From the NCBI GenBank assembly GCA_003157295.1, contig PMJF01000053.1:1-5845 (forward strand): a stretch of DNA of 5,845 nt, given 5' to 3'. Shown one piece after another: positions 1 to 5,103 of the stretch. Source of the DNA: Candidatus Moraniibacteriota bacterium. GTDB taxonomy: Bacteria > Patescibacteriota > Minisyncoccia > Moranbacterales > UBA11712. Both the position numbers and the translations under genes were made by a program. Positions within the stretch are counted from its first letter, which is position 1, and each line of letters opens with the position of its first letter. The notes below the pieces were generated by a model. It had not been told where the DNA came from. It worked only from the letters and a program-made list of their open reading frames with translations, and did no database searches.

Positions 1-211
1 AATCCGCTGGTATCAGAAATATTTGTCCCTGGATACAGGATTTTTGTCATTTTTATATTCCGAGCGAATTTGCCGATATCATCCGACTTGCAGCGAATAC
101 ACTTATCAGGCGATCGAAAAATATGGCATTTCTCGGGGCGGATGGATGGGAATCAAAAGAATTATCCGCTGCCATCCTTGGGCAAAGGGAGGAAACGATC
201 CAATTCCCTGA
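1..211 (+). CDS. yidD: YidD, membrane protein insertion efficiency factor (5' end missing)
   Basis: YidD is a small protein at the inner face of the cytoplasmic membrane that helps YidC/Sec insert membrane proteins. The frame is open from the left edge (first full codon 2-4), and 69 residues are visible before the TGA at 209-211. Family hallmarks in order are IRWYQKYLS, the cysteine motif [34 protein letters not shown] and the terminal GGNDPIP. Complete YidD proteins are about 70-85 residues and usually begin just before the IRFYQ-like helix, so only some 5-15 residues are missing. The internal TTG at 23 is not the real start, because conserved sequence lies upstream of it. In most bacteria the gene sits in rpmH-rnpA-yidD-yidC; here hrcA follows at once under its own promoter, and yidC is not in the 3' position. 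Identification is firm from the motifs; its operon partners are outside the window. Confidence 0.93.
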   Translation, partial: IRWYQKYLSLDTGFLSFLYSERICRYHPTCSEYTYQAIEKYGISRGGWMGIKRIIRCHPWAKGGNDPIP

Positions 212-216
212 AAGAC

Positions 217-244
217 TTGACACTCTTTTTGAGTATAATATAAT
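217..244 (+). promoter_or_regulatory. Sigma-70 type promoter of the hrcA operon
   Basis: A perfect TTGACA -35 box at 217-222 is followed, after 16 nt, by a perfect TATAAT -10 box at 239-244. A second TATAAT at 234-239 overlaps it but would leave only 11 nt and is unlikely to be used with this -35. Transcription would start near 250-252, inside the left arm of the CIRCE operator, so bound HrcA would block initiation. It lies in the 84-bp gap between yidD and hrcA. Confidence 0.85.
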
Positions 245-247
245 GGA

Positions 248-274
248 TTGGCACTCGGACTTGACGAGTGCTAA
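248..274 (+). promoter_or_regulatory. CIRCE operator (HrcA binding site)
   Basis: This is an inverted repeat with arms TTGGCACTC (248-256) and GAGTGCTAA (266-274) around a 9-nt spacer. The CIRCE consensus is TTAGCACTC-N9-GAGTGCTAA, so a single position in the left arm differs (G for A at 250). It begins 3 nt after the -10 box and ends 21 nt before the hrcA ATG, the classic place for HrcA autoregulation. No second CIRCE is seen upstream of dnaK, the membrane protein gene or dnaJ. Confidence 0.96.
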
Positions 275-295
275 TTGAGAATATATAATGATCAT

Positions 296-1045
296 ATGAT
301 TACGGAACGGCAAAAAAAGATCCTCTCGGTTGTGGTGAAGGAATATACCCAAACCGCGGTGCCGGTGGGGTCGAAGATAATGGCCTCGAAATATAAATTC
401 GATCTGAGTTCGGCGACGATTCGGGCGGAAATGAACGATCTGGAAGAAAAGGGCTATCTCCATCAACCCCACATCAGCGCGGGGCGGATCCCGACGGATA
501 AGGGATATCGATATTTCGTTGAAAAAATAATGCCGGACAAGGAACTCTCGAAACAGGAGCAAAAGAAATTGCAAGCGGAACTTCTAAAAATGCAGGCCAA
601 AAATACCCGGCTTACCCGGACCACGGCTAAATTACTTTCAGGACTCAGTGGCAATCTAGCGATTAGCGGAGTGAAAAACGAATTTGACGACTTCGGAATG
701 CAAGAGCTCCTGGACGAACCGGAATTCCGGGAAATGGACGACTTATGCCGACTCGCAGAAACGCTGGACTATATCGACGAAAGATTCGACAGTTTGGTGA
801 AAAATTTGCGGAGCGATGAAGTGAAAATCTTCATCGGCAAAGAAAATCCAATCAAAGAAATTTCCAATTGCTCGATGATGATCTCACCCTACAAGACCAA
901 ATCGGGAGAGAAAGGACTTTTGGCTTTGATAGGGCCAAAAAGGATGGAATACGCAAAAAATAAGTCGCTCATCAATTATATGAAGAAGTTGTTAGGGGGA
1001 GCGGTAGTGATATTGTTTTTTATTGAATTAGGAATTATGAATTAG
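296..1045 (+). CDS. hrcA: HrcA, heat-inducible transcription repressor, compact form
   Basis: HrcA is the dimeric repressor that binds CIRCE and shuts off chaperone genes. The 249-residue product starts with a winged helix-turn-helix (residues 1-78) carrying ITERQKKIL, PVGSK, SSATIRAEMNDLEEKGYL, and QPHISAGRIPTDKGYRYF, all strongly conserved in HrcA. The C-terminal part also matches: LLDEPEFREM (138-147), KIFIGKENP (177-185), NCSMMISPY (191-199), and LALIGPKRMEYAKNKSLINYMKKLL (described as residues 209-233). Usual HrcA is about 340 residues; the missing 90 or so fall between residues about 120 and 126, where the inserted middle domain normally lies. ATG 296 is chosen because it opens the family motif ITERQ; an in-frame TTG at 275 lies right against CIRCE and would add seven unconserved residues. 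No good Shine-Dalgarno is visible. The last 14 residues, AVVILFFIELGIMN, look like a non-family tail and run into a direct repeat containing the stop. The fusion gene follows 14 nt later. Confidence 0.95.
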   Translation: MITERQKKILSVVVKEYTQTAVPVGSKIMASKYKFDLSSATIRAEMNDLEEKGYLHQPHISAGRIPTDKGYRYFVEKIMPDKELSKQEQKKLQAELLKMQAKNTRLTRTTAKLLSGLSGNLAISGVKNEFDDFGMQELLDEPEFREMDDLCRLAETLDYIDERFDSLVKNLRSDEVKIFIGKENPIKEISNCSMMISPYKTKSGEKGLLALIGPKRMEYAKNKSLINYMKKLLGGAVVILFFIELGIMN

Positions 1046-1048
1046 GAA
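1025..1048 (+). repeat. Tandem-like direct repeat at the hrcA stop
   Basis: The 10-mer GAATTAGGAA occurs at 1025-1034 and again at 1039-1048, a 14-nt period. The second copy contains the hrcA stop TAG (1043-1045) and an AGGA (1044-1047) that may act as a distant ribosome binding site for the ATG at 1060. A related motif, aatttaggatt, recurs before dnaJ. The role is unknown; it may mark the left edge of the low-G+C NUDIX segment. Confidence 0.7.
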
Positions 1049-1059
1049 CGAAGAAATAT

Positions 1060-1917
1060 ATGCAAAAAGAAGAAAAAAAAGATAGATATCAAGTGCCCAT
1101 TGCGCAAAAAGTTATATTCTATGATCCCAAGCAAAATAAATTTTTACTAGCCAAAGTCAAAAATAAAGATGGCTGGTATTATAAAAATTTGGGACCGTGG
1201 GAATTTCTGGGTGGAGGTTTTGATGAGGGCGAGACTCTCAGCGATTCGCTGGAAAGAGAGATTGAAGAAGAGGGTGGAAACTTTAAATATAAAGTACTAG
1301 GTATTATCAATACAAACGAATACGTATCTTCCTTCGGCTATAAAATTGTTTTGATCTATCTTGCCGAATACCTTGATGGAAATATTACGATGAGCCAGGA
1401 GCATAGCGAATTCAGGTGGTTAACATTTGAAGAGATAGAAAATGACTCAAGTAATGAATATAGAGACTGGATTAAATCCGCCATAAAAAAAGCGCATGAA
1501 TATCTCGAAAGAAAAAATGCGCTCGATTCATGGAAGCGCTGCCAAGCTGATTTTGAGAATTATAAAAAATCTCAAGCAGAGCACCAGGAAGAATTTCGGA
1601 AATACGCGAAAATGGACGTTATTGAACAAATTTTGCCGGTTGTGGACAATTTCGAAATGTCGCTTGCGCATGTTCCGGAAAAGAGCAAGGAAAACAAATG
1701 GGTGGAGGGAATTGTATATATAAAGAAGCAGCTCGAGGATGTTTTGAAACAGAATGACATCGAAGAAATCCAAGTGAAAACGGGTGACAAATTTGATCCC
1801 GAAATCCACGAGGCGATCGGCGGGGAGGGGAAGAAACAAGTCATAAAGAAAATTATACAAAAGGGATACAAATTGAATGGGAGAATAATGCGAGCGGCGC
1901 GAGTGGAAGTGGAATAA
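1060..1917 (+). CDS. grpE: NUDIX hydrolase-GrpE fusion protein
   Basis: This is one uninterrupted 285-residue frame with two domains. Residues about 8-150 are a NUDIX hydrolase domain. The box G52-x5-E58-x7-R66-E67-I68-x-E70-E71-x-G73 holds the metal-binding glutamates; only the last hydrophobic position differs (N74). NUDIX enzymes cleave nucleoside diphosphates linked to another group; the substrate cannot be told here. Residues about 152-285 are GrpE, the nucleotide exchange factor that releases ADP from DnaK: WKRCQADFENYKK (158-170), LPVVDNF (192-198), FDPEIHEAI (245-253), and GYKLNGRIMRAARVEVE (269-285). The usual GrpE N-terminal tail and start of the long helix are absent; the last NUDIX helix seems to run straight into the GrpE stalk. 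No in-frame ATG, GTG or TTG lies between 1480 and 1611, so a free GrpE is not obviously made; the first ATG after the join (1612) cuts into GrpE. The start ATG 1060 has AGGA 12 nt upstream. Domain calls are firm; a joint function is inference. Confidence 0.9.
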   Translation: MQKEEKKDRYQVPIAQKVIFYDPKQNKFLLAKVKNKDGWYYKNLGPWEFLGGGFDEGETLSDSLEREIEEEGGNFKYKVLGIINTNEYVSSFGYKIVLIYLAEYLDGNITMSQEHSEFRWLTFEEIENDSSNEYRDWIKSAIKKAHEYLERKNALDSWKRCQADFENYKKSQAEHQEEFRKYAKMDVIEQILPVVDNFEMSLAHVPEKSKENKWVEGIVYIKKQLEDVLKQNDIEEIQVKTGDKFDPEIHEAIGGEGKKQVIKKIIQKGYKLNGRIMRAARVEVE

Positions 1918-1959
1918 AATTTGAGAAAAATTAATAATTATTTAATCTAAATCAAAACA

Positions 1960-3876
1960 ATGAGTAAAATTCTAGGAATCGATCTCGGCACAACCAATTC
2001 CGCGATGGCGGTGGTGGAGGCCGGATCACCAAAAATTGTGGAAAACAAGGAAGGAGCAAGAACAACACCTTCGATGGTCGCAATTTCGAAATCGAATGAG
2101 CGATTGGTTGGGCTGCTCGCGAAGCGTCAAGGTGTGACCAATCCGGAGAACACCTTATTCTCGATCAAGCGATTGATCGGACGTCGCTTTGAAGATGAAG
2201 AAGTGCAAAGAGACGTGAAATTGATGCCGTATAAGATTGTGAAAGCGAACGGTGGCGTGAAAGTAAAGATGGGGGATAAGGAATATACCCCGCAGGAGAT
2301 TTCCGCCATGATTCTCGGTAAACTGAAAGCCGACGCGGAAGCCAAGCTTGGAGAAACCATCACGGAAGCTGTGATCACAGTTCCCGCCTATTTTGACGAC
2401 TCACAGAGAAAAGCGACGATTGAAGCGGGAGAAATTGCTGGCCTGACTGTTAAGCGAATTATCAATGAACCGACGGCGGCGGCGCTAGCCTATGGCTTCG
2501 ACAAAAAGAAGAACGAAAAAATCGCCGTTTATGATCTCGGAGGCGGAACTTTTGATATTTCCATTCTGGAAGTCGGAGACGACACGGTTGAAGTAAAGTC
2601 AACGAACGGAGACACGCATCTGGGTGGAGATGATTTTGATCAGACGCTTATCAATTGGATTCTTGACGAATTCAAAAAAGACCAGGGAATTGACCTCTCA
2701 AAAGATAGTCTCGCTTTGCAAAGAATCAAAGAAGCGGCGGAAAAAGCCAAAGTGGAGCTTTCCACCGCGGTGGAAACGGAAATTAATCAACCCTTTATCA
2801 CTTCCGGCACCGATGGTCCGAAACATCTCGTGATGAAACTGACCAGAGCGAAAATGGAAGAATTGGTCGGGGAACTGGTCGAGAAAACGCTTGAGCCATG
2901 CAAGAAGGCCCTTGCTGACTCTAAATTATCAGTTGGCGACATAAATGAAGTGGTGATGGTCGGAGGAATGACCCGGATGCCGCTTGTTATGCAAACAGTC
3001 GAGAAATTTTTCGGAAAAAAACCGAACGCGACCGTCAATCCGGACGAAGTGGTGGCATTGGGCGCGGCGATCCAGGGCGGAGTTTTGGCAGGGGATGTGA
3101 AAGATGTTTTGCTTCTCGATGTGACACCCCTTACCCTAGGAATTGAAACAATGGGTGGAGTGCGAACACCTTTGATCAACAGAAACACGACTGTTCCGAC
3201 CGCAAAATCACAGGTATTCTCGACAGCCGCTGACAATCAGCCGAGCGTTGAGATCCATGTTCTTCAGGGCGAACGAGAAATGGCGGCAGACAACAAGACC
3301 TTGGGAAGATTTATGCTGGATGGAATTCCTCCTTCTCCTCGCGGCATTCCGCAAATCGAAGTGACGTTTGACATTGACGCGAACGGAATTCTGAGCGTGA
3401 AAGCCAAAGACAAAGCTACCGGAAAAGAGCAATCAATCCGAATTGAGGCTTCAACTGGACTTTCGAAAGAAGAGGTGGAAAAGATGGCTAAAGACGCGGA
3501 AGCGCACGCGGAAGAGGACAAGAAGAAGAAAGAAATGGTTGAAGCGCGCAATATGGCGGACACTTTGACTTATACAACCGAGAAAGCTTTGAGAGATGCC
3601 GGTGAAAAAATTTCCGCCGACAAGAAAAAACCGGTGGAAGAAAAGATCGAAGCCTTGAAAAAGATCAAAGATAGCGACGACGTTGCAGCCATCAAAAAAG
3701 CGACCGAAGAACTGTCTCAAGAGGCGCAAAAGATAGGACAAGAGCTGTATGCCGCCGCCCAAGCAGCGGACAAAGCCAAGGCCGGTGAAAAAACCGAAGG
3801 AAAGAAAGATGAAGGCAAAAAGGATGATGTGAAAGAAGGGGAAGTGGTGGATGATAAAGAGGGCGACAAGAAGTAA
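1960..3876 (+). CDS. dnaK: DnaK, Hsp70 molecular chaperone
   Basis: DnaK binds and releases exposed hydrophobic segments of client proteins in the cytosol, driven by ATP and assisted by DnaJ and GrpE. The 638-residue product is full length. Nucleotide-binding domain: GIDLGTTNS (6-14), the catalytic-type lysine K70 in [18 protein letters not shown] (141-147), DLGGGTFD (192-199, with T197), and [11 protein letters not shown] (331-341). The interdomain linker DVLLLDVTP is at 382-390. The substrate-binding domain has LGIETMGG and LQGERE (435-440), followed by a helical lid (about 500-600). The tail is Lys/Glu/Asp-rich and ends in [12 protein letters not shown], echoing the acidic DnaK tail. The segment about 75-100 matches the long form of subdomain IB found in most non-Gram-positive DnaKs. 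The start is certain from [13 protein letters not shown], but the 42-nt leader is only about 12% G+C (5 of 42) with no Shine-Dalgarno. It lies 42 nt after the fusion gene, in the same operon. Confidence 0.99.
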   Translation: MSKILGIDLGTTNSAMAVVEAGSPKIVENKEGARTTPSMVAISKSNERLVGLLAKRQGVTNPENTLFSIKRLIGRRFEDEEVQRDVKLMPYKIVKANGGVKVKMGDKEYTPQEISAMILGKLKADAEAKLGETITEAVITVPAYFDDSQRKATIEAGEIAGLTVKRIINEPTAAALAYGFDKKKNEKIAVYDLGGGTFDISILEVGDDTVEVKSTNGDTHLGGDDFDQTLINWILDEFKKDQGIDLSKDSLALQRIKEAAEKAKVELSTAVETEINQPFITSGTDGPKHLVMKLTRAKMEELVGELVEKTLEPCKKALADSKLSVGDINEVVMVGGMTRMPLVMQTVEKFFGKKPNATVNPDEVVALGAAIQGGVLAGDVKDVLLLDVTPLTLGIETMGGVRTPLINRNTTVPTAKSQVFSTAADNQPSVEIHVLQGEREMAADNKTLGRFMLDGIPPSPRGIPQIEVTFDIDANGILSVKAKDKATGKEQSIRIEASTGLSKEEVEKMAKDAEAHAEEDKKKKEMVEARNMADTLTYTTEKALRDAGEKISADKKKPVEEKIEALKKIKDSDDVAAIKKATEELSQEAQKIGQELYAAAQAADKAKAGEKTEGKKDEGKKDDVKEGEVVDDKEGDKK

Positions 3877-3885
3877 ATCTGACTC

Positions 3886-3925
3886 AATCGATGGGGATTG
3901 GATAAATTTCCTATCCCCATTGATT
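3886..3925 (+). terminator. Hairpin after dnaK, possible weak terminator or mRNA-stabilising stem
   Basis: The arms 3886-3898 (aatcgatggggat) and 3913-3925 (atccccattgatt) pair over 13 positions with one G-U. Two more G-C pairs inside (3900-3901 with 3910-3911) flank an 8-nt loop. The stem starts 10 nt after the dnaK stop. The sequence after it (gtagtaaaataaaa) is A-rich and not a T-run, so strong intrinsic termination on this strand is doubtful. It may instead reduce readthrough or protect the 3' end of a hrcA-grpE-dnaK message. Confidence 0.6.
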
Positions 3926-3960
3926 TGTAGTAAAATAAAAACATAAAAATAAAAATTGTC

Positions 3961-3988
3961 TGGATCCCGCATCAAGTGCGGGATGACA
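3961..3988. repeat. Palindromic repeat of the REP-like GGATCCCGC...GCGGGATGACA type
   Basis: A perfect 8-bp inverted repeat, atcccgca (3964-3971) and tgcgggat (3977-3984), surrounds a 5-nt loop tcaag; the flanks are tgg on the left and gaca on the right. The G+C-rich stem stands out in an otherwise very AT-rich spacer. Its form is like the short dispersed palindromes seen in many bacterial genomes, for example those of alphaproteobacteria and Rickettsiales. The candidate GTG start of the next gene at 3976-3978 spans the loop/stem edge, so the element reads into that frame. Its copy number in the genome cannot be seen here. Confidence 0.65.
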
Positions 3989-5022
3989 ATACCATTGAAG
4001 TGCGAAACAAAATTTTTGCTTACTCTGTCTTGGGGCTCAATGTCATTGCCGCTTGGATCAGCTGGTGGGTTTTAGCCGGATCTGTTTACGGTAAATCGGC
4101 TCATGCATGGCTATATCCTGTCCTTGCTTTTAGCCTCTGGGGCATTATTTTTGCCCTAAGCAGCATATTCATCAAAAACAGGACTTACCTTTATTCAAGC
4201 TACGCGATCGGAGGAATAGGTTATCTATTTTTTTTCAAGCCTGGTTGGTCTTATTTGGCGGCCTTGATCGCAGTTCTGCTCCTGATTGGAATCGAAAAAA
4301 GAGTTAAAAAAGAAATTGAGAGAGGAATAAAGATCGATTTTTATCATCTGGTCAGCCACAGTCTCAAATATTTCGTGACGACAGCCTGTCTTGTCATCGC
4401 CGTGGCCTACTATTTCTCAATAACGAGCAAGGCGCCTTCCGCGACAGTCATTGAAACCAACACTCTGGCAATGGAAATTGACTGGGGACTCAAGGCGGCG
4501 GGATACGTTTTACCCCAAGACAAGAAAGTTTTGATCGACGATGTCCAAAATAATGTTACTGTGGATGAATTTTTGACGAAGAATATGCCACCGCCGGAAA
4601 TAAATACCAACGATATCGCCAATGTAACCGGAATAACAACGAACAGCCCCAGCGATACGACGAAATTGATAGGAGACGCGGCTGTGGCGAAGATCCAGGA
4701 AGAAATGCTGGCTAAATCGAAAAAAGATCTCTCAAAACAACTGGGAGTTACCGTAATAGGCCAAGAACCAATGAAAGAAGTGCTGATGGATTATATCGAC
4801 AAAACGGAGCGGAGCTTTTTTGAAAATTCCGGATCGGAAAAATTTTATGTGCCTATCATTCTTGCTTTTGGACTATTTTTGACAGCCAGAATTTTGGGAA
4901 CAGCCGTTGATCTTCTTTTGGGATTGTTCGTTTTGCTCCTGATCAGGCTGTTGAGAAATAGCAACATAATTGAGGTGAAAAAAGAGCAGCGGGAAGTTGC
5001 ATTTATAGAATATAGTGTCTAA
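3976..5022 (+). CDS. Multi-pass membrane protein of unknown function
   Basis: I do not recognise this 348-residue protein. Hydrophobic segments lie at about residues 13-36, 45-66, 71-87, 91-106 and 132-149. A polar stretch of about 140 residues (150-290) follows, then two more segments (about 291-309 and 310-327) and a charged tail with KKEQRE. The basic patch KRVKKEIERGIK (108-119) after the fourth segment is probably cytoplasmic. An odd number of segments before the polar domain would place it outside, but the count is uncertain. The polar part has a proline/asparagine-rich stretch (204-226) and then a helical, charged stretch (234-282); no catalytic motif is evident. The start is unsure: GTG 3976 lies inside the palindromic repeat, and GTG 4000 (before RNKIFAYSV) is as plausible; neither has a clear Shine-Dalgarno. 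The frame is open back to 3934. It lies between dnaK and dnaJ, so it may be co-expressed with the chaperones. Codon use looks like its neighbours. Confidence 0.82.
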   Translation: MRDDNTIEVRNKIFAYSVLGLNVIAAWISWWVLAGSVYGKSAHAWLYPVLAFSLWGIIFALSSIFIKNRTYLYSSYAIGGIGYLFFFKPGWSYLAALIAVLLLIGIEKRVKKEIERGIKIDFYHLVSHSLKYFVTTACLVIAVAYYFSITSKAPSATVIETNTLAMEIDWGLKAAGYVLPQDKKVLIDDVQNNVTVDEFLTKNMPPPEINTNDIANVTGITTNSPSDTTKLIGDAAVAKIQEEMLAKSKKDLSKQLGVTVIGQEPMKEVLMDYIDKTERSFFENSGSEKFYVPIILAFGLFLTARILGTAVDLLLGLFVLLLIRLLRNSNIIEVKKEQREVAFIEYSV

Positions 5023-5029
5023 AAATTCT

Positions 5030-5093
5030 AAATCCTAAATTAAATTCAAATCGCCGGCGCTATTACAGAGCAGGTGCTTGGAATTTAGGATTT
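5030..5093. repeat. 12-bp inverted repeat upstream of dnaJ
   Basis: aaatcctaaatt at 5030-5041 is the exact reverse complement of aatttaggattt at 5082-5093, with 40 nt between. The loop is more G+C-rich than the arms and contains gccggc. The right arm holds AGGA (5087-5090), 13 nt before the dnaJ ATG and the only Shine-Dalgarno candidate. If the arms pair in the mRNA, they would cover it. It resembles the GAATTAGGAA repeat at the end of hrcA. No promoter of comparable quality to the one at 217-244 is visible in this spacer. Confidence 0.6.
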
Positions 5094-5103
5094 TATTTAA
5101 TTT

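Noticed and set aside
222..234. Small palindrome ACTC-TTTTT-GAGT within the promoter spacer
   Set aside because: The 4-bp arms are too short and lack the rest of the CIRCE sequence; likely chance.
275..295. Upstream TTG start for HrcA
   Set aside because: TTG 275 adjoins CIRCE and adds seven unconserved residues; ATG 296 begins exactly at the conserved HrcA N-terminus.
53..574. Open frame of 173 codons on the - strand across yidD and hrcA
   Set aside because: It crosses two recognised genes plus the promoter and CIRCE, and its product shows no recognisable domain.
1073..1080. Run of eight A near the start of the fusion gene, possible slippage site
   Set aside because: The frame is correct into the NUDIX domain and no alternative frame gives a sensible product.
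1921..1948. Possible promoter before dnaK (ttgaga, 16 nt, taatct)
   Set aside because: Both boxes are poor matches in a very AT-rich spacer; operon transcription from 217-244 explains dnaK better.
2787..3236. Open frame of 149 codons on the - strand inside dnaK
   Set aside because: It lies wholly within the conserved DnaK nucleotide-binding and linker region and resembles no protein family.
3451..3975. Open frame of 174 codons on the - strand over the dnaK end
   Set aside because: It is antisense to the Lys/Glu-rich DnaK lid and tail, giving a low-complexity Phe/Leu-rich product, typical of a shadow frame.
4228..4235. Run of eight T in the membrane protein gene, possible frameshift error
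   Set aside because: The frame continues cleanly on both sides as a hydrophobic segment (YLFFFKPG), so there is no sign of a break.
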